Source: Streptomyces mirabilis (GTDB lineage: Bacteria > Actinomycetota > Actinomycetes > Streptomycetales > Streptomycetaceae). Taken from it: DNA of 64,000 nucleotides. Location: contig NZ_CP074102.1 of assembly GCF_018310535.1 (NCBI RefSeq), positions 8,556,001 to 8,620,000 of the forward strand. Direction: 5' to 3'. The notes beneath the pieces are model-generated. The model searched no databases. It was not told where the DNA came from and worked only from the letters and a program-made list of their open reading frames with translations. Shown one piece after another: positions 42,570 to 51,614 of the stretch. Every line of letters begins with the position of its first letter. Within the stretch, counting starts at the first letter, position 1. The translations under genes were made by a program, and so were the position numbers.

Positions 42570-43269
42570 CGGGGCGCTCTTCCGTCGTCTTGGGACCTGG
42601 GCGGAGACGGAGCGCCGATATGGAGGAGAACGTGTGCGGGGCGATGCGGGCGAGGGCGTAGACGCTGAGGCTCAGCCAGCACAGGGCGAACAGCCAGCCG
42701 CCGAGCACGTCGGAGAACCAGTGGACGCCCAGGTAGACCCTGGTGAGTCCGACCAGGACGGCCCAGCAGGCGAGAAGCGCCGCGAGGGCCCGTCCGCCGC
42801 GGGGCGCCCGGGCGAGCACCGCGAGAATGAGCAGTCCGCCGGCGATGGCGGACGTGGTGGTGTGGCCCGAGGGGAAGGACCAGCCGGAGGCGTGCGTGGC
42901 CCACTCCGCCGTCGCGGGGCGGGGGCGGGCGACCAGGGACATCACGCCGTACCGGACCGCCTGGGCGGCGGCGAGACAGCCGACGCAGCCGAGGGCGAAG
43001 AGGATCCGCTGCCGTGCGGTGCGGCCGAGGACGACACCCGCCAGCGCGACCAGCATGTACGGCACGAGGCCCGTGCCCGTGTAGGTCAGACCGCGGGCCA
43101 CGGCCAGCGCGACGGGTGGGCGGTGGTCCGCGGACCAGGCGTTGAGGTCCTGGTCACCGAAGAGCGGGGCGCCGTCCTGGCCGGTCACGACCAGCGTCAG
43201 CAGCACGAAGGCGACCAGGCTGCCGACCGCGGTCGATCCCGCGAGTTCGGTCGCGTCCGCGCGCCTCAT
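42523..43269 (-). CDS. PAP2-family membrane phosphatase
   Basis: A protein of about 248 aa with six TM segments and the acid-phosphatase signature: VARPRPATAEW (motif 1), FPSGHTTT (motif 2) and TRVYLGVHWFSDVLGG (motif 3, SRxxxxxHxxxD type). It probably dephosphorylates phosphatidic acid or an isoprenyl diphosphate at the outer face. The C-terminal 25 residues (GPKTTEERPDDSHPHREVPP) are charged. The start is uncertain: ATG 43269 or ATG 43347, neither with a clear ribosome site. Two BlaI-like operators lie about 120-155 bases upstream of the first. Confidence 0.86.
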   Translation of the reverse strand: MRRADATELAGSTAVGSLVAFVLLTLVVTGQDGAPLFGDQDLNAWSADHRPPVALAVARGLTYTGTGLVPYMLVALAGVVLGRTARQRILFALGCVGCLAAAQAVRYGVMSLVARPRPATAEWATHASGWSFPSGHTTTSAIAGGLLILAVLARAPRGGRALAALLACWAVLVGLTRVYLGVHWFSDVLGGWLFALCWLSLSVYALARIAPHTFSSISALRLRPGPKTTEERPDDSHPHREVPPHPAP

Positions 43270-43386
43270 GACAGGGCCCGGGGAACATCGACCGCGTACG
43301 GCAGCGCGGTGCGCGGGGCTGCGGACATCGACGGAGGACCCTTCCATGGCGGGCGTGCGGGCGCGTCGGATGACCGCGTCCGCGGT

Positions 43387-43423
43387 GACTACAATCCTGT
43401 AGACGGTCTACAGAACTGTAGAC
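43387..43423. promoter_or_regulatory. Two BlaI/CopY-type operators
   Basis: GTCTACAGAACTGTAGAC (43406-43423) is a perfect 8+2+8 palindrome. GACTACAATCCTGTAGAC (43387-43404) is a second copy with one arm mismatch. TACA-n-TGTA dyads like these are typical of BlaI/MecI/CopY regulators. No such regulator gene is in the window. Confidence 0.65.
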
Positions 43424-43643
43424 GATTGCCGGGCCGGGATCGTTCCCGCGGCGGACCCGAAGGATGAACGCCGTGCGCGGTGCCCCGGCCCGCCGGACGC
43501 CGGCGGGGACCGGCAGGCCGGGGGCGTGACCAGCGTCCCGCACCCCGCCGCACCCTGCGACCCGGCGTGGGCGGGGTGCGGCGGGAGCATGCGGTGGGAT
43601 GCCGTACCCTAACGTGTTACGTATAACTACCTAAGGGGTCCCG
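43424..43643. other. Intergenic region before the VOC gene
   Basis: No coding frame. TAACGTGTTA (43610-43619), a small dyad 25 bases before the VOC start, lies in an AT-rich patch likely to be its promoter. Confidence 0.35.
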
Positions 43644-44036
43644 ATGCGACGCATCGCGCTGGTCACCCTCGTCGTCGACGACTACGACGAGGCGATCCGC
43701 TTCTACACCGAAGCCCTCGGGTTCCGGCTCGTCGAGGACCAGCCGCGGCCCGACGGCTCCCGCTGGGTCGTCGTCGAGCCGGGCACGGAGGGCGGCGGCA
43801 GCGGACTGCTGCTGGCCCGGGCCAAGGACGAGGCGCAGCGCGGCCGGGTCGGCGACCAGACCGGCGGGCGCGTGGGCTTCTTCCTGCACACCGACGACTT
43901 CGCCCGCGACCACGCCCGCATGTGCGAGGCGGGCGTCACCTTCCTGGAAGAGCCGCGCCACGAACCGTACGGCTCGGTCGTCGTCTTCCAGGACCTGTAC
44001 GGAAACCGCTGGGACCTGCTCCAGCCCGCCGCCTGA
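43644..44036 (+). CDS. VOC/glyoxalase-family protein
   Basis: A 130-aa protein with two beta-alpha-beta-beta-beta halves ([77 protein letters not shown]). The metal ligand positions usual in glyoxalase-type enzymes are partly kept (E in DLYGN context). Function is unknown; members range from dioxygenases to bleomycin-binding proteins. AAGGGG precedes ATG 43644. Confidence 0.87.
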   Translation: MRRIALVTLVVDDYDEAIRFYTEALGFRLVEDQPRPDGSRWVVVEPGTEGGGSGLLLARAKDEAQRGRVGDQTGGRVGFFLHTDDFARDHARMCEAGVTFLEEPRHEPYGSVVVFQDLYGNRWDLLQPAA

Positions 44037-44077
44037 CATCCACCCATCTGTTCATAACCTGCCGAGGAACGACACGC

Positions 44078-45142
44078 ATGACCGCGCCCCGCATCGACAT
44101 CGACATCATCCGCCGTCTCCCCAAGGCCGTGCTGCACGACCACCTCGACGGCGGCCTGCGCCCCGCCACCCTGGTGGAGCTCGCCGGGACGGTCGGCCAC
44201 ACGCTGCCCACCACCGACCCGGACGCGCTGGCCGCCTGGTACTACGAGGCCGCCAATTCCGGTGACCTGGTGCGCTACATAGCCACCTTCGAGCACACCC
44301 TCGCCGTGATGCAGACCCGTGAGGGCCTGCTGCGCACGGCCGAGGAGTACGTGCTCGACCTGGCCGAGGACGGCGTCGTCTACGGCGAGGTCCGGTACGC
44401 GCCCGAGCTGATGGTGAACGGCGGGCTGACCCTGCCCGAGGTCGTCGAGACCGTGCAGGAGGGCCTGGCGGCCGGTATGGCCAAGGCGGCGGCAGCGGGC
44501 ACCCCGGTCCGGGTCGGCACCCTGCTGTGCGGGATGCGCATGTTCGACCGCACCCGGGAGATCGCCGACCTCGCGGTCGCGTTCCGGGACGCCGGCGTCG
44601 TCGGCTTCGACATCGCGGGGGCCGAGGACGGCTTCCCGCCCGCCGACCACCTCGCCGCCTTCGAGCACCTGCGCGGCGAGAGCGTCCCGTTCACCATCCA
44701 CGCCGGTGAGGCCCACGGCCTGCCCAGCATCCACCAGGCCCTCCAGGTCTGTGGCGCCCAGCGCATCGGTCACGGCGTCCGCATCACCGAGGACATCGTC
44801 GACGGCAAGCTCGGCCGCCTCGCGGGCTGGGTGCGCGACCGCCGTATCGCCCTGGAGATGTGCCCGACGTCGAACCTCCAGACGGGCGCCGCGACCTCCA
44901 TCGCCGAGCACCCCATCACCGCCCTGCGCGACCTCGGCTTCCGCGTCACCCTGAACACCGACAACCGTCTGGTGTCGGGCACCACGATGACGCGCGAGAT
45001 GGCGCTGCTGGTCGAGGAGGCGGGCTGGACGGTGGAGGACCTGCGCACGGTCACGGTGAACGCCGTGAAGAGCGCGTTCATCCCGTTCGACGAGCGCAAG
45101 GCCCTCATCGAGGACGTCGTGCTGCCCGGCTACGCCCTCTGA
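44078..45142 (+). CDS. add: Adenosine deaminase
   Basis: A 354-aa amidohydrolase converting adenosine to inosine for purine salvage. Metal ligands and active-site motifs are visible: [16 protein letters not shown] (HxH), [14 protein letters not shown] (His and catalytic Glu), RIGHGVRI and [20 protein letters not shown] (Asp pair region, DN here as in related actinobacterial enzymes). ATG 44078 has GAGGAA eight bases upstream. It overlaps the convergent DinB gene by 13 bases. Confidence 0.93.
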   Translation: MTAPRIDIDIIRRLPKAVLHDHLDGGLRPATLVELAGTVGHTLPTTDPDALAAWYYEAANSGDLVRYIATFEHTLAVMQTREGLLRTAEEYVLDLAEDGVVYGEVRYAPELMVNGGLTLPEVVETVQEGLAAGMAKAAAAGTPVRVGTLLCGMRMFDRTREIADLAVAFRDAGVVGFDIAGAEDGFPPADHLAAFEHLRGESVPFTIHAGEAHGLPSIHQALQVCGAQRIGHGVRITEDIVDGKLGRLAGWVRDRRIALEMCPTSNLQTGAATSIAEHPITALRDLGFRVTLNTDNRLVSGTTMTREMALLVEEAGWTVEDLRTVTVNAVKSAFIPFDERKALIEDVVLPGYAL

Positions 45143-45657
45143 ACCAGCCCCCGTACATAGGCGGCCTGTCCGACGTGCTGCAGATCGTCGGACAGGACGC
45201 TGACCAGCCGTACGCCCAGCGTGACGGGGGGATCCCAGCGCTCGTCCACGATCCGCTCGAAGTCCTTGGCGGCCAGCCCGCGCACGAACTCCAGCGTCTG
45301 TTCGTGCACGGCGTCGTAGTACCCGGTCAGTAGGTCACCGGAGTCGACCCGCACCTTGGCGACCTTCGCGGAGCTGTGCCCGTACCCCGTGTCCCGGCGC
45401 GGCAGATCGAGGCCGAAGCGCTTCTCCCAGTCCTGCGAGAGCCAGACCTGCTCGAGCCCGGCGGCGTCCGCGACATGGTCGTCCTGGACGCGGGTGAGGT
45501 GCCAGACCAGCCATGAGACGGAGTTGGCGTCGTCCGAGGGGCGGGCGTTGAGAACGTCCGGCGGCAGGCCCCCGACGGCGGCATGGACCTCTTCCTGGAT
45601 GCGGCTGTACGCGTCGATGAGGATGTCCTTTGCATGCATGCGTCCACCATCGCGCAT
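45130..45657 (-). CDS. DinB-family (DUF664-like) protein
   Basis: A 175-aa four-helix DinB-fold protein with metal-type histidines in [30 protein letters not shown] and [19 protein letters not shown]. In actinomycetes such proteins are often mycothiol- or bacillithiol-dependent transferases; the substrate is unknown. ATG 45657 is preferred because GAGGGA lies five bases upstream; ATG 45639 is also possible. It follows the carotenoid oxygenase gene by nine bases, so they form an operon. Confidence 0.88.
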   Translation of the reverse strand: MRDGGRMHAKDILIDAYSRIQEEVHAAVGGLPPDVLNARPSDDANSVSWLVWHLTRVQDDHVADAAGLEQVWLSQDWEKRFGLDLPRRDTGYGHSSAKVAKVRVDSGDLLTGYYDAVHEQTLEFVRGLAAKDFERIVDERWDPPVTLGVRLVSVLSDDLQHVGQAAYVRGLVQRA

Positions 45658-45666
45658 CGCGGTCCC

Positions 45667-47169
45667 TCACGCGTCCGGAATCCAACTCCCGTGGAAGCCG
45701 AGCGGCACCCGTCCCGGGAGATGGACCCGGGCGACCGGCTCGCCCGTGAAGTCCTGGGCGGCCAGGATCACCAGGTCGGCGCCCCCGCGATCGGGGTTGT
45801 GCACATAGGCGATCGCGTAGCCGTCGTCCTCGGCACGTGCGCCCTCGGAGGGTACGAAGACGGCTTCCCCCGCGGCGGCGTCCCGCGGCAGCCGGTGGAC
45901 CTGGGTGGTCCCGCGGAGCAGGTCGTGCTTGATCAACGCGTTGGCGAAGGCCCGGTCGGGCGGGTTCCCGTCGGGCGTCAGGTACGCCAGGGTCATGTCG
46001 GCGGCGGCCGCCGTGTAGGCGTAACGGTGCCGCCTGGACACCAACGCCTCGTGGACGCGCGGGAACTCCTGCGGGCGGTCGTCGAGCGTCCTGGTGCGCA
46101 CCCGGCCGTGCGCCACGTCGATCGTCCAGCGTTCGAGGGAGGCCGTGCCGGCCCCGTACGGTCCGTCGGAGCCGCGGCCCGCGACATGGAAGGGCGCCGG
46201 GTAGGTCGTCATGTCGACAACCACGGACGAGCCCTCGTCGTACGCGTTCAGGGTGTGCGAGTAGTAGACGGGATCCACCTCGAACCAACGGACCTCGCCG
46301 CCCGCGCGCGGCAGCAGACCCACCCGCGTCGGGTGCTTCTCGTTCCAGACGTACGGCACGATGTCGCCCCGCTCGGCTCCCGCGGGGTCGAAGGTGATGG
46401 GCAGGTCGAAGATCACGACGTACTTCTCGGTGAGCGCGAAGTCGTGCATCATCGGCGCGTCCGCCACCGGGATCCGCGTGGTCCTCGCGACCCGGCCCGT
46501 GTGGTCGATCACCTGGTGCCGGACGTGGTCCCAGGTGGGGTAGTAGGCGATCGCGTGCAGCTCGCCGGCCGCCGCGTCGAACTTGGTGTGGGCGGTGAAG
46601 GCTCCTTCGAGGGTGCCGCGGAAGTCGTACGTGCCCACCGTATTGAGCTCGTGGTCGAGTTCGTACGGCAGCGGCCCGCTCTCCTGGAGGGCCAGGATCC
46701 GTCCCTTGTACCCCATCACATGGGTGTTGCACGGGAAGTCGTCCGGCGGGACGGGCCCGGGGTACGGCTCGCCGAGCTTCCTGGCCACGGAGGCCGAGCG
46801 GACCCAGCGGTTGCGGTACCACTCCGCGCGGCCGTCCCGCAGCCGCACGCCGTGCACCATGCCCTCACCGAGCATCCAGTGGTGGGCGCGCGGGTCCTCC
46901 AGGCCCAGGATGTTGGGACCGTTGCGCAGGAAGCGGCCGTTCAGCTCGCGCGGGACGCGGCCGGTGACCGGCAGGTCGAACGCCGTCAGCTCCTCGGTGA
47001 CGGGCTTGAACGCCCCTTCGAGGAACGGGAACCGATGCCCGCCCTGTGTCGCCGCGCCCGACACCGGTGCCGCCGCCGCTGCCACCCGGCCCCCCATCGC
47101 GCCGACGAGCCCTCGGGCCGCCGCGACCGCAGTCCCGCGCAGGACCGTCCGCCGTGTGTGATCCGCCAT
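45667..47169 (-). CDS. Carotenoid/stilbene cleavage oxygenase, Tat-exported
   Basis: A 500-aa iron oxygenase with a seven-bladed propeller. The four iron-binding His are in FTAHTKFD, DAPMMHDFALTEKYVV, YYSHTLNAYDE and GFHGSWIP; RFLRNGPNILGLEDPRAHHW is the conserved start of the fold. It carries a twin-arginine signal (HTRRTVLRGTAVAAARGLVG), unusual for this family, suggesting export with the iron cofactor already folded. The substrate could be a stilbene, lignin-related or apocarotenoid compound. ATG 47169 has a GGAG upstream. Confidence 0.92.
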   Translation of the reverse strand: MADHTRRTVLRGTAVAAARGLVGAMGGRVAAAAAPVSGAATQGGHRFPFLEGAFKPVTEELTAFDLPVTGRVPRELNGRFLRNGPNILGLEDPRAHHWMLGEGMVHGVRLRDGRAEWYRNRWVRSASVARKLGEPYPGPVPPDDFPCNTHVMGYKGRILALQESGPLPYELDHELNTVGTYDFRGTLEGAFTAHTKFDAAAGELHAIAYYPTWDHVRHQVIDHTGRVARTTRIPVADAPMMHDFALTEKYVVIFDLPITFDPAGAERGDIVPYVWNEKHPTRVGLLPRAGGEVRWFEVDPVYYSHTLNAYDEGSSVVVDMTTYPAPFHVAGRGSDGPYGAGTASLERWTIDVAHGRVRTRTLDDRPQEFPRVHEALVSRRHRYAYTAAAADMTLAYLTPDGNPPDRAFANALIKHDLLRGTTQVHRLPRDAAAGEAVFVPSEGARAEDDGYAIAYVHNPDRGGADLVILAAQDFTGEPVARVHLPGRVPLGFHGSWIPDA

Positions 47170-47270
47170 CTCCGTACTCCAGCCTCGCGGTTGCCTTTGT
47201 GGACGTCCACGAGTCTGCGGCCGGGGAGCGGGCCGGGTCAGGAGTGCTGGAGCCCGTCCCGGGGGTGGTG

Positions 47271-48164
47271 TCAGGCCCCCTCTTGCGGGGTGTCGAGAAG
47301 CACCATCAGCGCCCGCGCCGCCGGACTGGTGGCGTCCGGCGGCGGCAGCATGGCGACGGTCTCGTACGAGGCGTCACAGGCGCCCTTGAAAGGGAGGGCG
47401 GTGAGAGCGCCGGCCTCGCGCTTGTGGCCGAAGTGGCGGGGCACGACGGCGATGCCGAGGCCCTCGTGGACCAGCTCCAGCAGGCTGTGCACGTCGCTGA
47501 CCTCCAGCGCCACGGTCCGCCGTACGTCCGCCGCCGCGAAGGCCGCGTCCGTGGTGCGGCGCGGTCCCCAGTCGGGGTGGAAGTCGACGAAGGCCTCGCC
47601 GCCCAGCTCCTGGGGCGTGACCACGGCGGCGGTCGCGAGGTGGTGGGTGGGATGGCAGAGCACGGTCATCGGCTCGCTGGTCAGCGGGACCGACCGCAGC
47701 TGGTCCCCGTCCGCCCGCGTCCTGACGGCGAAGGCCAGGTCGAGACGGCCCGCGGCGACCTCCTCGGCCAGCGCCTCGGAGCCCGCCTGCCGCAGCCGGA
47801 TCTCGACGTCGGGATGGCGCCGCCGGAACGCGGCGAGGAGCTTGGCCACATCCACGCCCGCGATGCACTGCTCGGTGCCCAGGGAGAGCGTGCCGCGCAG
47901 GACGCCCTGTACGGCGGCCACCGCGTCCTGCGCCGAGCGGACCTGGGCGAGGATCCGCTCCGCCTCGCCGAGCAGGGCGCGACCGGCCTCCGTGAGCGTG
48001 ACCCGACGGGTGGTGCGCACGAACAGCGGGGCCTGAAGCTCCCGCTCCAGGGCGCGGATGGAGGACGACAGACCCGACTGGGACACCATCAGCCGTTCCG
48101 CCGCCCGGGTGAAATGCTGGTCCTCGGCGACCGCGACGAAGTGCTGAAGGTGGCGCAGTTCCAT
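47271..48164 (-). CDS. LysR-family regulator
   Basis: A 297-aa regulator with an N-terminal wHTH (HFVAVAEDQHFTRAAERLMV, SQSGLSSSIRALERELQAPL) and a substrate-binding-like effector domain. ATG 48164 is the likely start, nine bases inside a longer frame. It is divergent from the aldo/keto reductase at 48292 and upstream of the carotenoid oxygenase, so either could be its target. Confidence 0.9.
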   Translation of the reverse strand: MELRHLQHFVAVAEDQHFTRAAERLMVSQSGLSSSIRALERELQAPLFVRTTRRVTLTEAGRALLGEAERILAQVRSAQDAVAAVQGVLRGTLSLGTEQCIAGVDVAKLLAAFRRRHPDVEIRLRQAGSEALAEEVAAGRLDLAFAVRTRADGDQLRSVPLTSEPMTVLCHPTHHLATAAVVTPQELGGEAFVDFHPDWGPRRTTDAAFAAADVRRTVALEVSDVHSLLELVHEGLGIAVVPRHFGHKREAGALTALPFKGACDASYETVAMLPPPDATSPAARALMVLLDTPQEGA

Positions 48165-48291
48165 GGGGCACAACAGTAGTCGCCGATTGAGAAGCGCCGT
48201 CGCTCAGTCCCATCCGATTCTCCCGTTGGACCTCTGCACCGTGCCCGCGCGAGAGTGGAGATCTGTTTTCCCGGCCTTTCAGGAGTACGCG

Positions 48292-49284
48292 TTGTACACC
48301 GCACACCCCGACCGTTACGCGGACATGCCCTACCGGCGCACCGGACGCAGCGGACTGAAGCTGCCCGCGCTGTCGCTCGGCCTGTGGCACAACTTCGGCC
48401 CCGACCGGCCGGTGGAGACCCAGCGCGCGATCCTGCGCCGCGCCTTCGACCTCGGTGTCACCCACTTCGACCTGGCCAACAACTACGGTCCGCCGCCCGG
48501 CGCCGCCGAGTCGGCCCTCGGCGACGCCCTGAAGGCGGACTTCGGGCCCCACCGCGACGAGCTGGTCATCTCCACCAAGGCCGGATACCTGATGTGGCCG
48601 GGCCCCTACGGCGAATGGGGCTCCCGCAAGTACCTGCTGTCCTCGCTCGACCAGAGCCTGGCCCGGATGGGCCTGGACTACGTGGACATCTTCTACTCGC
48701 ACCGCCCCGACCCGGAGACTCCCCTGGAGGAGACGATGGGCGCCCTGCACTCGGCGGTCCAGCAGGGCAAGGCGCTCTACGTCGGTGTCTCCAACTACTC
48801 CGCGGAGCAGACCCGGGAAGCCGCCCGCATCCTGGGCGAGCTGGGCACCCCGCTGCTGATCCACCAGCCGCGCTACTCGATGCTCGACCGCCGGCCCGAG
48901 GACGAGGGGCTCCTGGACACGCTGGACGAGCTGCAGGTCGGCTCCATCGCCTACTCCCCGCTGGAGCAGGGCCTGCTCACCAGCCGCTACCTCGACGGCA
49001 TCCCGGAGGGCTCGCGCGCCGCCAGCGACAGCCCCTTCCTGAGCGCCGACACGGTCACCGAGGACCTGGTACGGCAGCTGCGCGCCCTCGACGAGATCGC
49101 CAAGTCCCGCGGCCAGTCCCTGGCGCAGCTGGCGCTCGCCTGGGTGCTGCGCGGCGGCCGGGTGACCTCCGCGCTCATCGGCGCGAGCAGCCCCCAGCAG
49201 CTGGAGGACAGCGTCGCGGCCACCCGCGCCCTGGACTTCACCGCGGAGGAGCTGGCGCGGATCGACGCGATCATCAAGGCCTGA
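48292..49284 (+). CDS. Aldo/keto reductase (YghZ/Gpr-type)
   Basis: A 330-aa NADPH-dependent reductase like L-glyceraldehyde-3-phosphate reductase: YRRTGRSGLKLPALSLGLWH, VTHFDLANNYGPPPGAAESA, YLMWPGPYGEWGSRKYLLSS, YVDIFYSHRPDPETPLEETM and GGRVTSALIGASSPQQLED. The start is TTG 48292, six bases after AGGAG. Catalytic Asp and Tyr are in HFDLANNYG. Confidence 0.92.
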   Translation: MYTAHPDRYADMPYRRTGRSGLKLPALSLGLWHNFGPDRPVETQRAILRRAFDLGVTHFDLANNYGPPPGAAESALGDALKADFGPHRDELVISTKAGYLMWPGPYGEWGSRKYLLSSLDQSLARMGLDYVDIFYSHRPDPETPLEETMGALHSAVQQGKALYVGVSNYSAEQTREAARILGELGTPLLIHQPRYSMLDRRPEDEGLLDTLDELQVGSIAYSPLEQGLLTSRYLDGIPEGSRAASDSPFLSADTVTEDLVRQLRALDEIAKSRGQSLAQLALAWVLRGGRVTSALIGASSPQQLEDSVAATRALDFTAEELARIDAIIKA

Positions 49285-49311
49285 GGCTCGCTGATCAGGC
49301 CGTCGGAGAAG

Positions 49312-49338
49312 CCGACCGGGCCCGTGCGGCCCGGTCGG
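49312..49338. terminator. 11-bp hairpin between convergent genes
   Basis: CCGACCGGGCC (49312-49322) pairs with GGCCCGGTCGG (49328-49338), immediately beside the stop codon of the minus-strand SDR gene. Confidence 0.8.
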
Positions 49339-50334
49339 TCAGGCGGTGAGCCGCTCGCTGAGCTCCCAGAGGCGGTCGACCGCCGCCGGGTCCACGGCGT
49401 AGGGCACCACGCCGGCCTTCGCCGACCTGTTCCCGAGGGACCACTCACGGCCCTCCTCCGCGGACATCGGAGGGGCGATGTCGCTGTTCTCGCAGTACAC
49501 GCCTCCCCTGCCCTCGAGCAGGGGGCTGGTCGCGCACCACACGCTGGTGGCCGCCCCCTGCTCGACGGTCTTCAGCTGCCGCTCCGGGTCGAGGATCGGC
49601 CGGCCGTCCGCGTCGAGGACGCCGACGGCCCTGAGGTCCTCCTCGGCCAGGTACTTCTTCAGACCGGTGTCGACGATGCTTCCCGGGTGCAGGGCGAAGG
49701 CCCGGATCCCGTCCGCCTTCCCCCGCTCGTCGACACCGAGCGCGAAGAGGATGTTCGCCGTCTTCGACTGCCCGTAGGCGACCCAGCGGTCGTACGCGTG
49801 GTGCTCGAAGTGCGGGTCGTCGAACAGGACGGGCGAGAACCGGTGGCCCCACGAGGACACCGAGACGACCCGGGCCCCGTGCGCCCGGCGCAGCGCCGGC
49901 CACAGGCGGGCGACCAGCTGGAAGTGGCCGAGGTGGTTCGTGGCGAACTGCACCTCGTACCCCCGGGCGTCGCGCGTCAGCGGCGTCGCCATGACGCCCG
50001 CGCTGTTGACGAGGATGTGCAGTGGGCGCCCGGAGTCGAGGAAGCGCCCGGCGAACGCGTCGATCGAGTCCGGATCCAGCAGATCCATGGTCGCGGTCTC
50101 GACGCCGTCGATCCCCTTGAGCGCGGCCCGCGCCCTTTCGGTGTCCCGTGCCGGTACGACGACCTCGGCGCCGGCGGCCCGCAGGACGCGCACGGTCTCC
50201 AGGCCGATGCCGGAGTAGCCGCCGGTGACGACGGCGACCTTGCCGGTCAGGTCGACGCCCTTGATGACGTCCTCGGCGCTGGACGCGGCGTCGAACCCGG
50301 AGTGGAGGGGCTGCTGCTGTTGCTCGGTGGTCAT
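49339..50334 (-). CDS. Short-chain dehydrogenase/reductase
   Basis: A 331-aa SDR, of the longer retinol-dehydrogenase/WW-oxidoreductase-like subgroup. Cofactor motif VAVVTGGYSGIGLETVRVLR, the NSAG motif ILVNSAGVMATPLT and the active site VVSVSSWGHRFS with YGQSKTANILFALG are clear. It is divergent from an AraC regulator, the usual arrangement for a regulator and its target. ATG 50334 has GAGGAG ten bases upstream. Confidence 0.92.
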   Translation of the reverse strand: MTTEQQQQPLHSGFDAASSAEDVIKGVDLTGKVAVVTGGYSGIGLETVRVLRAAGAEVVVPARDTERARAALKGIDGVETATMDLLDPDSIDAFAGRFLDSGRPLHILVNSAGVMATPLTRDARGYEVQFATNHLGHFQLVARLWPALRRAHGARVVSVSSWGHRFSPVLFDDPHFEHHAYDRWVAYGQSKTANILFALGVDERGKADGIRAFALHPGSIVDTGLKKYLAEEDLRAVGVLDADGRPILDPERQLKTVEQGAATSVWCATSPLLEGRGGVYCENSDIAPPMSAEEGREWSLGNRSAKAGVVPYAVDPAAVDRLWELSERLTA

Positions 50335-50383
50335 GGTTCGGATCTCCTCAGGTGTGCCTTCCCGACCACCGTAGAGCCGGGAA

Positions 50384-50433
50384 TCCGTACGATGAATGCT
50401 TGATAGTCCGCATTACTTGCGCGATAGTACGGA
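50384..50433. promoter_or_regulatory. AraC-type operator candidates
   Basis: GATAGTCCG (50402-50410) and GATAGTACGG (50423-50432) are direct repeats 21 bases apart, overlapping the AraC start. TCCGTAC (50384-50390) and GTACGGA (50427-50433) form a 7-bp inverted pair. Probable binding sites controlling the SDR and AraC genes. Confidence 0.5.
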
Positions 50434-50434
50434 C

Positions 50435-51364
50435 ATGCCTGCGGACCCGCTCTCCGACACCCTCGGCCTCATGGACGCCCGGTGTGTCATCTCCGGCGGC
50501 TTCACGGCCGGCGGCGACTGGGCGCTGCGCTTCCCACCGCCCGGGATGCTCAAGATCACCGCGGTGGTGCAGGGCGGCATGTCGGTGTCCGTGGAGGGAC
50601 TGCCGGAGTTCGCCCGACTGGGGCCGGGTGATGTGGCCGTGTTCGACGGCAGCCGGGCGTTCGTGGTCGCGAGCGATCCGTCCGTGGAGCCGGTGGACGC
50701 CACGACACTCTTCGCGGACGCCTCCGGGTCGATGATTCACTACGGCGGGGGAGAGGACGCCGTCTTCGTGGGCGGGCACATCGAACTGGGCCGGGCGGGC
50801 GAGGAGTTGCTCCTGCACGCCCTGCCGCCGCTGCTGTGCGTCCGGTCCGGCGCGGAGGAGGCGCCGGTGATGCGCTGGCTGCTCGACCAGCTGCTGCGCG
50901 AACTGACCGCCCGGCGGGCCGGGGCCGACTTCGCGGCCGACCAGCTCGCCCAGCTCATGTTCGTCCAGGTCCTGCGCGCCTATCTCGCGGACGCCGACGC
51001 CCTCCCCGCCGGACGGCTGCGCGCCCTCGCCGACGAGCGCATCGCCCCGGCGCTGCGGCTCATGCACGCCGACCCGGGCCGCCCCTGGCAGCTGGAGGAG
51101 CTCGCCAGGGCGGCGGCCATGTCCCGGACCACCTTCGCCGAGCGCTTCCGGACCGTGGCCGGGGTGCCGCCCCTGACGTATCTGCTGGACTGGCGGATGA
51201 GTCTGGCCCGGCGCGCCCTGCGGGACGGCGAGACGTCGGTGTCGGCCCTGGCCCAGCGGGTCGGCTACACGTCCGAGAGCGCGTTCAGCAACGCCTTCAA
51301 ACGGACGACGGGTGTCGCCCCGCGGCGCTACCGTGACGGCGCACGGGCGGCCCTCACGGGCTGA
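50435..51364 (+). CDS. AraC-family regulator with cupin domain
   Basis: A 309-aa protein. The N-terminal cupin-6 sensing domain (MLKITAVVQGGMSVSVEGLP, GPGDVAVFDGSRAFVVASDP) is followed by two AraC HTH motifs (WQLEELARAAAMSRTTFAER and VSALAQRVGYTSESAFSNAF). No Shine-Dalgarno sequence precedes ATG 50435, so a leaderless mRNA is possible. Divergent from the SDR gene it probably controls. Confidence 0.92.
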   Translation: MPADPLSDTLGLMDARCVISGGFTAGGDWALRFPPPGMLKITAVVQGGMSVSVEGLPEFARLGPGDVAVFDGSRAFVVASDPSVEPVDATTLFADASGSMIHYGGGEDAVFVGGHIELGRAGEELLLHALPPLLCVRSGAEEAPVMRWLLDQLLRELTARRAGADFAADQLAQLMFVQVLRAYLADADALPAGRLRALADERIAPALRLMHADPGRPWQLEELARAAAMSRTTFAERFRTVAGVPPLTYLLDWRMSLARRALRDGETSVSALAQRVGYTSESAFSNAFKRTTGVAPRRYRDGARAALTG

Positions 51365-51560
51365 GGCGCTCTTCCAGGCGTACCGTCACGGTGTCGCCCT
51401 CCTCCTTGCCGATCGCCTTGCGCACATCGGCCTTCACCGGCAGCTTGTGGGTGCCGTTCCCCAGGGCCATGAAGGAATGGAGACGGACTCCGGCCAGACG
51501 ACGTAGGTCCAGCCGCCTTTGTCGGGGCTCTTGCGCAGCACCGTGGTGAACTGCGGGGCC
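51354..51560 (-). pseudogene. DUF1905 protein, internally deleted
   Basis: The beginning reads FTTVLRKSPDKGGWTYVVWP then ESV in one frame. The end reads FMALGNGTHKLPVKADVRKA then IGKEEGDTVTVRLEERLSP in another. These are the two ends of a DUF1905 domain, with about 20 residues in between deleted and the frame lost near 51476. No start codon context survives. Its end overlaps the AraC gene by 11 bases. Confidence 0.75.
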
Positions 51561-51614
51561 AGGCTGCCCGCGGGGCGCGGCCGGCGGCGGGGAGCGGGCG
51601 TCACTTCCGGAGCG

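Noticed and set aside
45583..48036. 817-codon plus-strand frame opposite the carotenoid oxygenase and LysR genes
   Set aside because: Shadow frame; composition is not protein-like and it spans two real genes.
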